From positions 186,001-250,000 of the forward strand of contig JAJTUP010000071.1 of the NCBI GenBank assembly GCA_021399435.1: a stretch of 64,000 nt of DNA. Reading direction: 5' to 3'. How positions within the stretch are numbered: position 1 is the stretch's first letter; the number at the start of each line of letters is the position of its first letter. Of this stretch, positions 22,060 to 33,362 are shown one piece after another. Origin of the DNA: Diaporthe sp. PMI_573 (lineage: Eukaryota > Ascomycota > Sordariomycetes > Diaporthales > Diaporthaceae). The position numbers and the translations under genes were made by a program. The notes below the pieces were generated by a model. It was not told the DNA's origin. It worked only from the letters and a program-made list of their open reading frames with translations, and made no database searches.

Positions 22060-23109
22060 CTAGATCCGAGCCCTCTGCGACCCCACTGATGATGTGCGCA
22101 TCCCCTGACCTTTCTTCTGCCCAAACTCTCTGTAAATCTCCGGGAGAAAGCTCGCCAAGTTGGTAAACTCCGTCTGGTCATGCAGCAGCTGCTCATAAGC
22201 CACCTTCTCACCCGCTGCAGCGCGTTTGATACCGAGGAGACCACCGAGCCAGTCCACGTACACCTTCAGCCCCAAAATGTCCACGTACACCTCGTGAGCA
22301 AGGTAATACCGACTCCTGAGCTCCAACCCATTGTCGGTCTTCCTCCACAGGTGGATCATGTCCCCAACCTTCAACGGGAGCGTCTTGTCCCACAGGAGCC
22401 CACAGACAGCAGCCTCATACCCAGCCTCCTTGAGCTCCTCCCAAGTCCCAAGGCCAAAGTACCCCGGCTCCTTGAACTCGATCCGCAGCTCCATGTGCAC
22501 TGGGCCGATGAACTCGCTGACCGTGTGCGTCGAGCCGAGCCACTTGTGCCGGTGAGACACGTCCTCCCTCTCCAGGATAGGCACCCTCCTCCCCGTGGCC
22601 GGATCCCTCTTTATGTCAGGCGTGAAGTCGCTCGTCGTCCACCACGAGTAGGCGGACCGCACGTCGCAGTGGTTGTAAGGGTACCACAGCGCGTACCTCT
22701 CCCCCTCGACGCTGTGCCACCAGAACCACCAGTCGATCATCTCCCCCGTGCACCCGGGAAAGTGGGTCTTGGATGCCACGTAACCCGTCCCGTCTGGGTA
22801 GACGTACCAGCCGTTCTCGACGGCGTGGTCGCCCGGGTCCAGCAGCCTGCGGATCTGAGAGAGGGGCAGCACGTCTTTGGCTGGGTTGGCGATTGGTCTG
22901 GGGATGGCGTCGAGGGCTTCGCGGCGGATGTAGAGTGGTGAGTCGTGGAAGTAGTGTGCGTAGGGCTTGCCAGCCATGCGCTGCTGCATCCTCATATGTT
23001 GCTGTTGTGTGCCGAGTGGGTAGTAGGTCACTGGGACAAGTGACGGGTCTTTCGACCTGTTGTCACCATCGTGCCCTTTGCTGGCAGCTTGACTGGTCGT
23101 GGAAGTCAT
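22060..23109 (-). CDS. DAPG-hydrolase (PhlG)-like protein
   Basis: Single exon, 349 residues, no signal peptide. The text matches the PhlG/DAPG-hydrolase family: GCTGEMIDWWFWWHSVEG, then YALWYPYNHCDV, then SHRHKWLGSTHTVSEFIGP with an acidic/His-rich run, and EVYVDILGLKVYVDW near the end. Bacterial PhlG is a zinc-dependent hydrolase that cleaves the C-C bond of 2,4-diacetylphloroglucinol, an antifungal made by Pseudomonas, giving the less toxic monoacetyl compound. Several His and Glu in the conserved blocks could bind metal. Fungal homologues are common but mostly uncharacterised, so the substrate could be another acylphloroglucinol or a fungal polyketide. No polyketide synthase is nearby. 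Confidence 0.8.
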   Translation of the reverse strand: MTSTTSQAASKGHDGDNRSKDPSLVPVTYYPLGTQQQHMRMQQRMAGKPYAHYFHDSPLYIRREALDAIPRPIANPAKDVLPLSQIRRLLDPGDHAVENGWYVYPDGTGYVASKTHFPGCTGEMIDWWFWWHSVEGERYALWYPYNHCDVRSAYSWWTTSDFTPDIKRDPATGRRVPILEREDVSHRHKWLGSTHTVSEFIGPVHMELRIEFKEPGYFGLGTWEELKEAGYEAAVCGLLWDKTLPLKVGDMIHLWRKTDNGLELRSRYYLAHEVYVDILGLKVYVDWLGGLLGIKRAAAGEKVAYEQLLHDQTEFTNLASFLPEIYREFGQKKGQGMRTSSVGSQRARI

Positions 23110-25374
23110 TGTTCAGCTGGTCATATTTCCTGGGAAACGTTTTGTGACGCAAAAAATGCTCCTACGTGGCTCCGAGAATGAAGCTTATGAGTTATAATCA
23201 TAAATGTGGAGTGGAACAACACGAGGTGTTGCTCAAGTGTTGTCCCACCATGTTTCTCGCATCAAATAGCCGAGACAGGTTACTTCACGCTACCCGTTTG
23301 TCGGTCCTGTCTCCGTCCTATCTGTGTCGCCGAGGCTGGGTTGGAGAAACAATACATGTGAGCCATTCATAGTGCGGGGACGATCTTCCAACGTTTCCTA
23401 CATGGATGCATCCCCGTTAACTTTGTTTGTACCGTAGACTCCGTACGGCATCGACGGCCATCACTCCACGACTTCAGCACGACGATGGCAGCGAAAACAT
23501 GCCCAACTTTTCGTTATCGCAGGTTTGTTACCGGGCCGCGCGAAAATGACACCAATACTAGTAGTTTGCTAGTAGACCAAGAAGGATTTTACCACTCAAG
23601 CGCGCCAACAATTATTCCAGTAAGCCATAGCCGCAAAAAGTAATATTGCATCCATTAGATTAGAAGAACGCGTAATAACCAAAGCAGTGCAAGGCTTGGA
23701 GCGATGGCCCTTTAATTTGCTTCTGTAGGCCGCTATTGTGTCACAAGCCACCACTTAACACAAAGAGTGTAATGTCTTTCAAGAGTGGTTGTACTACCAG
23801 GTAGAGCTTATGAGCCTCAAACTTTCTCTCTTGATGCCACAACAGTCTTGCTAGTCCAGCCATTTACTCTCAGAGCCCACAGCCTCAGCGCCGTCATGAC
23901 TACCATGAGGGCCCAACGGTCACCCAGAATCGGCCCATTACCACGAAGCCCTTGACGGCTGTAAACAGAGGCGCCATGTGTGAGGCCAGCCATGAGATAC
24001 GTTCGTAGCTAATCTATGGAAGAGAGAAAGGACCAAGTCCCATCTGATCTCTAGCTATGAGAACGCGTACAGGCGGTCTGAAGCCGCCTATAGCAGTAGC
24101 AGAAACGACAGTGACTGAGGTCATCGACACGGCCAGTCAAGGTGATAGATGAGGGGGGAAGGTGCAGGTGCCCGAAAAGAATGTCTTTCTCCCGGAATGC
24201 TCTGATGGACTTACGATCCAATGCAAGCTATAGGAGGGTATGTACGTCGGTCTAGGACGTCAATGTTCATCACGATTTTAAGCGATGACGTCGAATGGTC
24301 CTTGCCAAAGTCTTCCATAGAAACTTGGTGATCTTGTCCCAGAAGCACCTTTCGTTTGATGTCTCATCCCAGAAGCGTGGCCTGGCCCTCCTTGACGGTT
24401 ATCGACGGCGACTTCGGGGTGTTTCATCTTGGAGTATTTGGCCTGCAGATTCAAAGACAATAGCCTCATCAGTTCTTGCGGAAGTTCGGGCAAAGATCCG
24501 TTGATGTTCGAATGTCTGTAATGAGAGCACTGTCACAGCATGATCATATGCGAGAGAACCTTGACTATACGGTATCCGCCGTAACCACACATGACAGGCC
24601 GATACGACATTGGTGGACTATCTCATTATGTGGCAGTCCGGGCATAGCATGGCTCTAACTACGTTGGACTCAGGGCGCTTACATTGGCTGCACACGGTTG
24701 TTTCCGGGCCCACAAGACCCAAAACCGTGGCCATGACGTTTGGGTGCATGTACGCGTAAACGCGGCGAGGAATTATATTTTGGTCACAGAGCGCCGTATG
24801 CGGAAGCCGGTGACATCGGTTCTCGTGGCAGTCACCCGATTGCCGATCTTCGAGGCGCGGCCAAGAAGACTTTGCGCGTGATCCTGAATCAACCGTGAGC
24901 TGTAACCGCCGGTTAAGGGCCACCGGGAGCCTTTTACCGTGTAGTTCTCCACTCGAGCGCTTTTGCATGGGCGTCCTGGGCCCGATCGCCTGACCGGATA
25001 TTCTCGCACACAATCAAGCTTCGGCCGCCAAGGGCGCCGAGTACGCCGAGGCTGCCGAGACCGCGAGCACTCCCTCCGTGGTTGCAATCCGGTAGCTGAG
25101 TCCGGGGTAGGACAGCCCCTGAGAAATGCTTTGCTTTTCTCCCCAGCGATGATCCCTATCCGTTTGGGAAGCCTTCAACAGGGTCATGATCACGAAACAA
25201 ACCTACTTGGCAGCGGTTGAGAACCCGTCCCTCCGCGTTGGCACTTTACCTGCAGAAGCTCTCATCAAAACGAACACTTGGCTCTGAGATGCGAGTGCGC
25301 GTCCACACCAATCCAGCATTCGGATATGCTTCCGAGACAATCGTAGATGGAAACATGTGACCATGGATGAGACC
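23110..25374. other. Long gap upstream of the GH7 gene
   Basis: About 2.3 kb with no recognisable gene. Several short frames at 24278-25220 overlap on both strands without domains or splice structure. The right end holds the GH7 promoter; a CreA-like core (ccgggg) lies near 25102. Confidence 0.5.
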
Positions 25375-25383
25375 TATATAAAC
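25375..25383 (+). promoter_or_regulatory. TATA box of the GH7 gene
   Basis: The sequence tatataaac lies about 93-101 bp upstream of the GH7 start codon, a normal distance for a highly expressed fungal cellulase gene. A GGCTAG-type XlnR/Xyr1-like site (ctagcc on this strand) is at 25437-25442, but it is within the likely leader and a single short match means little. Confidence 0.6.
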
Positions 25384-25475
25384 ACTGCCGCTGCCATGAA
25401 ACAACTCTCAATGTGTCGACAGCCAGCCACGGACAACTAGCCAGTATTATAGCAACTGTTAGATTTTCTTTCACC

Positions 25476-27260
25476 ATGATTTCCAAGACCACCATCCTCG
25501 CCCTCTTCTTAGCTGGAGTCGAAGCCCAGCAGGCTGGTACCCTCGACCCCGAGACCCACCCTTCTTTCACCTGGCAGAACTGCGCCTCCGGGTCGTGCAC
25601 AAACACCAACGCCGAGGTCGTGATCGATGCCAACTGGCGATGGGCGCATACCGTCCAGGGGAGCGATGGTTGCTACGAGGGAAACGAGTGGACTGGTGTC
25701 TGCACGACCGCCGAAGAGTGCGCCAAGGGATGTGCCCTTGAGGGTGCAGACTACCAGGCTACCTACGGCGCCTCGACCAGCGGCGATGCCCTCACGCTCA
25801 AGTTCGTCACCCAGCACCAGTACGGCAAGAACGTCGGTTCGCGGTTCTATCTCATGAACGGTGCGGACAAGTACCAGATGTTCAACCTGCTGGGCAACGA
25901 GTTCGCCTTCGACGTCGACCTGTCTACCGTTGAGTGTGGTCTTAACTCTGCACTGTACTTCGTCGCCATGGAGGAGGACGGCGGTGTTTCTTCGCAGCCA
26001 GACAACTCCGCTGGTGCTAAGTACGGTACTGGATACTGTGACTCTCAGTGTGCCCGTGATCTCAAGTTCGTCGGTGGAAAGGCCAACGTTGAGGGCTGGA
26101 CGTCATCTACCAGTGACCCCAACTCTGGTGGTAAGCATCACTCTTCCCCTGTCACGGATCCCCGTCTTTCATGTTTTGGAATGTTCTAGAATGCAACACT
26201 TTGGGATCCGTAGCAAGACTAACTCATACTTAGTTGGTCCCATGGGAGCCTGCTGCGCTGAGATTGACGTCTGGTGAGTGCAACAAACAGCATACGAAAA
26301 GTCGAGGGAACTCTGAAGCTAATTGTTCATGAATAGGGAGTCCAACTCGCACGCTTTCGCCCTGACTCCTCACCCATGTGAGAACAACGAGTACCACGTC
26401 TGCGAGACGGACAACTGTGGAGGAACCTACTCCGAAGACCGCTTCGCTGGCCTCTGCGATGCTAACGGTTGCGACTACAACCCATACCGCATGGGCAACA
26501 CTGATTTCTACGGCGCCGGCAAGCTCGTCGACACCTCCAGGAAGTTCACGTACGTATCGCCCGGGACTGGAAGTGATGTGATATCTCGGATAACGTAACT
26601 GCGATGGCCTGACAAATCTCTCATAGTGTTGTCACCCGCTTCGAGACCAACAAGATGAGCCAGTACTTCATCCAGGACGGCCAGACTATCGAGATCCCAG
26701 CGCCCACATACGAGGTAAGTTGGAGATTACCAGGCCCCCTGCCCGAGCTCGCCCAAAAAGTCTAACACTTCACTCAGGGCATCTCTGAGACCGCCGACAT
26801 CACCCCCGAGTACTGCTCCAACATGCACACCGTCTTTGACGAGCGAAACCGCTTCGAGGAGGTCGGTGGCTTCCCCGCGCTCAACGAGGCCCTTGCCCTC
26901 CCCATGGTTCTGGTCATGTCCATCTGGAACGACGTAAGTCTGCCCCATCGATACCTAGAAATCTTGCTCCAAGGAGATCCCCCTTCTGACTTGCCTGATA
27001 CCACAGCACTACGCCAACATGCTCTGGCTCGACTCTACCTACCCACCCGAGAAGGCGGGCCAACCCGGCGCAGCCCGCGGCGACTGCCCCTCGAACTCTG
27101 GAGTCCCCTCCGAGACCGAGGCTCAGTTCCCCAATGCGTAAGTCATGTGCTTTGTATAAGGTGAAGTCAGAATCAGAATCGCTAACAACCTTACAGCCAA
27201 GTTGTCTGGTCCAACATCCGCTTCGGACCTGTTGGCTCTACCTACGATGGTCCTGCCTAA
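25476..27260 (+). CDS. Secreted GH7 cellulase (cellobiohydrolase-like), no CBM
   Basis: Seven exons (25476-26130, 26234-26273, 26337-26549, 26627-26714, 26778-26933, 27007-27137, 27197-27260) join to 448 residues. A signal peptide is clear ([17 protein letters not shown]) and the mature protein starts near QQAGT. The catalytic motif is [12 protein letters not shown], giving nucleophile E228, assisting D230 and acid/base E233, equivalent to E212/D214/E217 of Trichoderma Cel7A; a splice falls inside W232. Paired cysteines and TPHPC follow as in the family. GH7 enzymes attack cellulose chains by a retaining mechanism outside the cell. The protein ends after the catalytic domain, with no linker or CBM1. 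Whether it is a processive cellobiohydrolase or an endoglucanase depends on loops; overall text looks more like Cel7A. The frame upstream of 25476 is leader. Confidence 0.95.
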
Positions 27261-27861
27261 AACGCTGCTTGAAATTGAACAAAAGACTGGCTTGCAATTC
27301 TATGTACATTCTACACAGAAGTCGCCATGGATGGATACAACTCTTTGGTGGCTTTTCTTACATATCAGCTGTTGCCTTGGACTATCTGGGCGGGTCGTTG
27401 TGGGAGACTAAATTGCGCTTCGGCTCGCGACAGGGCTTGCCCTCAAAACTAAGTAGTCCTAGACAGACAGTTATCGATACTTTTTCAAGATCTCAATATA
27501 CTGGGTCCCTATTTTCTCTTAATCTCGAATCTCACTCCTTGCAGGTGCATCTAGTTAACTAGGGAGATATAATTGTCTCTCCTCGGGGGTATTCGGCAAG
27601 TTGCTTATGATGGTCCTTTTGATTTCTTGGGACGATAATTGAAGAAATACTGGACGTTGTCTTCATCCTCGGCACTGACGAGCTATATCGGACCGCCTGG
27701 GTAGGTGAATTCGGTCTGAGCGAATGTGCCTCATTCTCTTCCCGTTGGGTGGTTGCTACCATAATCAATCTGCAACATTCTCTCAACGCCACTGTGCAAA
27801 TCCATGACTTCCAGCACTTATGAACAACATGGGCATACAAATCTCATAGAATCCCACATCA
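27261..27861. other. Convergent 3' spacer
   Basis: The 3' ends of the GH7 gene (+) and the DUF3176 gene (-) meet here. No gene seen. Confidence 0.5.
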
Positions 27862-29934
27862 TCATGATAATGCGGAAGCAGCTCCGATTGCCGAAGCAGC
27901 CAAAAGACCGGTACTAATGGCCGCCCTGCGCTGGACTTTGTCTTCCTTGCCCCAATCCGCCCCGCCATTCTTACCCCCAGCCGGTATCATCGTCGAATCT
28001 GCATACAATAAAGGGGCCAGCGACGATTTCCAGGCCCGCTGGTGCATTGCAGACGTCTTCACGATAGTGGCCGCTAGGAGTACCACTGCGCCGACGACTG
28101 TGACAACCGACAGAGTCAACCACTCCCAGCGCACGTTGATAAACGTCTCGGTCTTGAACACCTGGCCTCGCGAAATTGTTGAATTCGGCCCGCTCATCAT
28201 ATTATACGTGATACCCCTAGCCATAGCGTCGAGTGTGTGCGAGATGTCGGGGTCGGCGAGATAGAGGCTGCTTGAGAAGAACTTGGCGGCTTCGTTGCCA
28301 GTGGCCCTGTCCCACATCGCATAGAACGTCTGGATCATCGCCCACCGGTCCCATTTTGCGATTTCGAAGCTATGGTTCCCGGGAAAGTCCGGTTCTGATG
28401 CCTCAAAAGGAAAAGGCCACTCCTGGTACCAACCCCCACTGTCCAATATCGCATCGCGAGGTCGGAGTTTGGACTGGGCGACGGAGCCTTCCTGCAGGGC
28501 GCCGTCCAGGTGTGACCAGTTTGTGAACGACCACGCGCATAGTTCAAACACACATTCGTGGGCGGTCATGGTATCCATCCACTCCGTGCTGTTGTGTAGG
28601 GCTAGGTTGCCCATGCCTTCGAAGATGTCGAAGCGGACGACGTTCATGTTGTACAGTCTCGGTATTTCGGTGAAGTTGTAGATGCCATTCTTCAAGTGCG
28701 GATATAGGTTTGGTTCCTCACTTGTGCTCGTATTGATGGTCGGGAAGTTCATACCGAAAGTTGTCTGAGTCTCGGATACACTTATATTAGATCCCCCAGG
28801 AAGGGTGTAGTTGCATGAGCTGAGACTGTTGGCCCATGATGTGTGCTTGACAACATTACAGTCAGCCACTGTGCGCTCTGTCACATCCTCACAAGTACTA
28901 CACATTCCAAGCGAGGTCACCACAGGGTAGGTGCAGTTCACTCCTGGACATGAGAAAGGGGGAAGAGGCAAGTTCCCGTAGAGCCCTGACATCATGCCGA
29001 ACATGACGGAATCGTCATTCTGGCGGCCTTCATTTGTGAGCATAAATTGTAAGCGCAGATCTTTGCGAGTAGCACGGGGCTAAAGCGAGAGCTCAACTCA
29101 CTGTCATAATTTGCTCCATACCATTCGCCCCTGTCATATGCTTGAGAGTGGCGGACAGTTGAGTTTAGGTGAGGAATAGGCGTCTCAAACGATTGATAAT
29201 ACTGGATTATTTGCTGGGTAAAGGGATCAAGAGCCAGTGCCAGAATAATAATAAGGCATGCGAGGTATGAAACTAGGGGGGCTCCCCTTGCTTGCAAGAA
29301 GAACTGGAAGGAGCCTGCAGGCCCTCTGCTGGCATTATCGAAGATTTGCAGCTGCTCGAGACTGGTGTATTTGATTAGTGGAGCTTTGAAGCATAGTCTG
29401 ATAGGTCTTGGTCTCTTACTGTGACTTGCTACCTTGTAGGTATATCCATTTAAGCTGGCTGATACACTCAGCCACTGGTAGAATCAAACCAGCCTTAACA
29501 GCCGTGGAAAGAACAGAGACGACGGCGTTAAGAGACACAGGTTCATCCCAGTCTGCCAGCGGCTTTCCATTGACCTTATATAGTATGACGACAATGGCCA
29601 CTAAGCAGAATATGCTCGACACTGCGCTGAGCATCTCTTGCCACCATTCGCTGAGAAATCTTCTTCTCTTCAGTCGCGGTGCCGCATCGAAAACCTCCTC
29701 CTCGTACGGACCTTCGGCCTCTTTTCTCGGTATGGCAGACACATCATCAGAATTGTGTGGATCTCGCTCGGACGTTTGTTGGAACTGAGACGGATCGCAG
29801 GCTGTGCTTGTCGGAGAGAGGTAGGAGTTCGGCGATACAATTTCGTCATTGTCCCTGCTAGGGATGTGTTCCCAGCCATGCTGGTGTTCGTTTTGAGTGT
29901 CTATTTCCTGGCTGTTTTCGTTGTCTCTTTTCAT
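27862..29934 (-). CDS. DUF3176-type membrane protein
   Basis: Exons 29934-29420, 29361-29102 and 29060-27862 join in frame to 657 residues. An acidic, polar N-terminus of about 95 residues leads to hydrophobic segments (LSAVSSIFCLVAIVVILY and following), the family text LPVAECISQLKWIYLQG, then FDNASRGPAGS and ALALDPFTQQIIQYY. After splicing, NLRLQFMLTNEG leads into a large region with many N-x-S/T sites and conserved cysteines (CSTCEDVTERTVADC), probably lumenal or extracellular. A last membrane span (WLTLSVVTVVGAVVLLAATIV) and a short tail end the protein. DUF3176 proteins are expanded in filamentous ascomycetes and have no established function. Both introns were chosen because they restore conserved blocks. 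Confidence 0.88.
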
Positions 29935-31399
29935 GATAGGAGCTTTTGCTTGTTGTTTCGCCGGTGGTTAGAAAGTTGGTAGTCGTGAGGTGAAGTTGGG
30001 TATGTTACCACAAATGGGCTTCCTGCTTGGATCAGTTATAACATCGTTGACGAAAGAACCAAGAGACTGGGGGATGAGCTAGACGCTGTCTTGAGAAGAA
30101 ATCAATACTTTAGTGGGTCGATCCACTTAACCTAGCGCCAACAGCATATCTTGAAAGTTTCATACGCAGGTTGGCCGCACAGCTCAGGGGATACGGGGAA
30201 TTAGTGTAACATAAAACCCCAAGGGAGACTTGAATGCCGTTGGTTGGTCGTGAACAAGAACGTCTTGCCCCCTGTATTGTTAGGAAACCGGATATTCGCA
30301 CCAGCAAAAACAGATGCCACACAACTTTTTCTGACTAATCATGCTGGCCCCTGTGCCTATATTAAAAAACACTATAGGTTTACCATACAAATAATTAATA
30401 TAATTATACCAACTAACATACTGCTATATATGGTGCTTGTTCGCGTTGGTTCATGGTGTAGTGGAAATGGACACGGATACGTTTGTGGAGTTGCGTGCTC
30501 GTCCGTCGACTGCGACGGCCTGGCATTCCGAGTCCTCACGTCCTCAATCACACGAAACATACACTGCACGTCAAACACCGTTAACTAAATGGCAGGAGCT
30601 CGCTTGCGGGTCCCTACAGTAAACGTTGATGCAGTCTGCCGCGACAGGAGGCGGGACAGACAAGGTGTACGCGGAGATCGGGGCGGGCCAATCCGTCCCA
30701 CCCCGGAGCCCGTCAGGGTTGGGATGATCGTGACGGGGACCCGTCCCCACCAGCCGGGCTGTTCTTGCTGCTCCTGGTAGAAGACTGGGGCCATTGGCCG
30801 CTGCACCGCTTCATTGGAGTGCCAATGCGGTGTCATGGATGCTTCGCACTCCCGTGTTTGCTCGGACCTTAAACTCAATATCTGAATTCCCCTACCAACA
30901 TACTTTTGGTGGGTTTGTTGCGACTGGCTGCTATGGATACGCTGACCTTGATCACGGGTGGATGCATACTGCTCATCTCATCACCCCGGAAGGTTATAAT
31001 CTCGTGTCTGCTGCAACCGCCGCCGCCGCCGCCGCCGCCGCTGCTGCTGCTGCTGCAGGTCGCTGCATGTGGATCGCTCCCCACTCCAATGCGTCCGAGA
31101 CATGTCCCAAGCCGTCGAGCAAGAAGCTGTCTGTCTGGCCGTCTGTGCATCATCTCTAACCGACCTAAATGCGCTGGGGTCTCTTGCTGCCGGGTGTCCG
31201 TCGGCCTGGCGTCAACTTATCTTGGAAGCTCGGCGTCGCAACTGCTTTTTGCTGTCGCTGTCGGCATTATCGTCGCGTCCATAGGCAGTGCCCGGTACAG
31301 CCGATGTCGCCATCGGCTAGGAGACTGACACGGGAGGTGAGCCAGCCCATCATCGATGGAGTGCTCGTTCCTAAGCGCACATGTGGATAAGATAGGGCA
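29935..31399. other. Gap of 1.5 kb with a trinucleotide tract
   Basis: Promoter of the DUF3176 gene and 3' flank of the HNH gene. Short frames at 30437-31328 are driven by the GCC/CTG tract and show no domain. Confidence 0.5.
31018..31059. repeat. (CCG)n(CTG)n trinucleotide tract
   Basis: About seven CCG units followed by five CTG units. Read on either strand it gives poly-Ala or poly-Gly/Ser in short frames; I see no gene around it. Confidence 0.85.
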
Positions 31400-32941
31400 T
31401 CAGCCACCAACGTCTGGAATGATTTTGTCCAGCACAGACTCCTCTCGCCCTTCGCTCGCGGACTTAGCACGGGTGGTAGGTGGCAGGGTATAGCGGGGCT
31501 GTGGCTGTGATGCAGCATCTCCCAAATTCGCGGGATCGTGGGCATCTAACGACGTGTTGCCATCCGTCACTAGGGATGGCAACGTGTCAGAGGTCTGATC
31601 ACGCCTAGGCGATACAAAGCGTCGTTTGCGCCGGCGGCCTCGGTCTCTCTCGGCCGTGGTGTCCAAATCCTCCCCATGCCGGGCTGGGTGCCATGCCGAG
31701 AGGGAATCATCCCGAGCATCGTCCTGGTCTTGGATCCACTCATGGACCCTGGAGTGGGCGGTCTTCCCAAGATGATCATCTGGCGCGTCGTCGCTGTCAC
31801 CCTGAGTCGCTTGGGAATGTGATCGTTTTCGGCTGCCGCTGCTTGCACTGGAGCTGCGAACAGTACCGCCGCCACCGTACTCCTTCTTTAACACATCCCC
31901 AGTCACCTTGTCCACCGATAGCTTCCAGTCTCCGTCAGCGGACGCCTTGAGTCGAGCGATGCGTCGAGAAAAGCCCCGAGTGATGAACGGCTTAAGTGAG
32001 GCAAATATGGCCTGTTCAAACTTGGCGAACAAGTACTCATCCGCCACTTGGTCAAGCGCTGCTCTTCTCACCGTCACGTTATGCCACTGTGCTGCGAACT
32101 CGCATGTCCCGTAGCCACCAGAGCAGTCAAGGACATGGACTGCGAGCTCGGACTGTTTAGGCACGAGCGCAAACATGTGCCGACCCCAGGCGTTGTGTAG
32201 GTCATGTCTCATATCGACTCGATTCAGAGGTGTATGTATACCCAGCTTGTCGCCGCCGAATCTCTCCATGTAATTTCGACTAAACCAAGACTCGGAGGCC
32301 TGAGGAATGATGTGGGAAGACTGGATCAAGTATGACACGTTGGAGATGATGCATCGGCGTGTCTTTGCAGATGTCGCATGCGCCGGCTCGGTGCTCGGAC
32401 GCAGAAGATCTTGGTCTGCGACTTTCGGACGCCGCCACTGCAGACATTGGAAGTCATCGAGGGGGAAGAGCCAATCCTCAAATCTCGGAACGACAGGGTA
32501 GTCATCACGGGGGTTGTTCGCGTCGGCTATGAACCAATACTTGTCGCGCGTAAGAAGACCGTCATCGTGGTTGACGGTGACTCGGGCTTCTCCATCACGG
32601 TCTGTTGCTAGATAGCCGTGCAATGCGTTGTTTGCCACGATCTGGCAAGCGAGCAGGGCGGTGCGATAGTGCACCCCGGAGGGCACCAACGAGGTCGAGT
32701 CAAGCCTAGGAAGTCTGAAGAGAGCATCAGGCCCGCTGTAGTGCGGGTGCAAGAATTCGATCTTGGTCGGTTCGGGGATGCATGGCGGAAATGCGGCAGG
32801 GCTCTTAAGACGTACACCGCCGTCCGTATCGTCCGCCTTACGGGGCTGATGTCTGGTGTTGAAGATGACAAAAAAAACAAAGCAGAAGACCGATGCCGTC
32901 TGATGCGGCTTCTGATCTGTATAATGGTGGACACCTGTCAT
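31400..32941 (-). CDS. HNH-nuclease-like fungal protein
   Basis: An open frame of 513 residues. The HNH-like core is RRCIISN...SSHIIPQASESWF, then LNRVDMRHDLHNAWGRHMF: a Cys near the start, the SHIIP histidine, and a later Asn/His pair, as in the HNH_2 family common in filamentous fungi. Upstream, KIEFLHPHYSGPDALFRLP is the usual N-terminal block. The C-terminal 170 residues are disordered and basic with a possible nuclear signal (RGRRRKRRF). Fungal members are usually called HNH nuclease-like with unknown role; defence or recycling of DNA is only a guess. The true start is uncertain: residues 1-50 of the open frame include a T-rich stretch ending in an acceptor-like site, so an upstream exon is likely. 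Confidence 0.78.
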   Translation of the reverse strand: MTGVHHYTDQKPHQTASVFCFVFFVIFNTRHQPRKADDTDGGVRLKSPAAFPPCIPEPTKIEFLHPHYSGPDALFRLPRLDSTSLVPSGVHYRTALLACQIVANNALHGYLATDRDGEARVTVNHDDGLLTRDKYWFIADANNPRDDYPVVPRFEDWLFPLDDFQCLQWRRPKVADQDLLRPSTEPAHATSAKTRRCIISNVSYLIQSSHIIPQASESWFSRNYMERFGGDKLGIHTPLNRVDMRHDLHNAWGRHMFALVPKQSELAVHVLDCSGGYGTCEFAAQWHNVTVRRAALDQVADEYLFAKFEQAIFASLKPFITRGFSRRIARLKASADGDWKLSVDKVTGDVLKKEYGGGGTVRSSSASSGSRKRSHSQATQGDSDDAPDDHLGKTAHSRVHEWIQDQDDARDDSLSAWHPARHGEDLDTTAERDRGRRRKRRFVSPRRDQTSDTLPSLVTDGNTSLDAHDPANLGDAASQPQPRYTLPPTTRAKSASEGREESVLDKIIPDVGG

Positions 32942-33362
32942 ACACCATGCTCAGAACACACTGAAACCAAAATGAATGGGTGTGCGGATGGATGTCTTAC
33001 AGATGCATAAACGTCGAAAGTAATTTAGGCTGGCCGTGGCCAGACCGCCGTTTTGGAGCGAGGTGTGGAACTTCCAAACGGAGAGCTGTCCCTCGGGAAA
33101 CGCTCATCCTTATCTCCGTTATCATTACTAAACGATCTGGCGTCATGACCGTTAGAGTTGACGACTTCCGCCCCGCAGTCGATACCGACCGCGGCAGATC
33201 ACAAAAAGCTGCCGGTAGTTAAAAGCTGTTCTCTTCGGAATCGGTCTCAAACCCAGTTTAAAAGCTGATGATTCCGAGTGAGATATCGACGTTGTTAACA
33301 TCTCACTCTTGGCCACCACATTTCCCCAAACAGTTCCCGGAGCCCCCAAGACGCTACCCACA
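32942..33362. other. Divergent promoter region (HNH gene / dehydrogenase gene)
   Basis: About 420 bp between the starts of two divergently transcribed genes. No other feature seen. The upstream exon suspected for the HNH gene would lie at its left edge. Confidence 0.5.

Noticed and set aside
30449..30475. tRNA-like start (ggttcatggtgtagtgg)
   Set aside because: No anticodon arm or T-arm follows.
30794..31159. 121-residue frame with poly-Ala
   Set aside because: Its length comes from the GCC/CTG tract and no domain is present.
33309..33362. 18-codon N-terminal extension of the dehydrogenase
   Set aside because: The first codon is TTG and the extra residues are absent from the family; ATG at 33363 is adequate.
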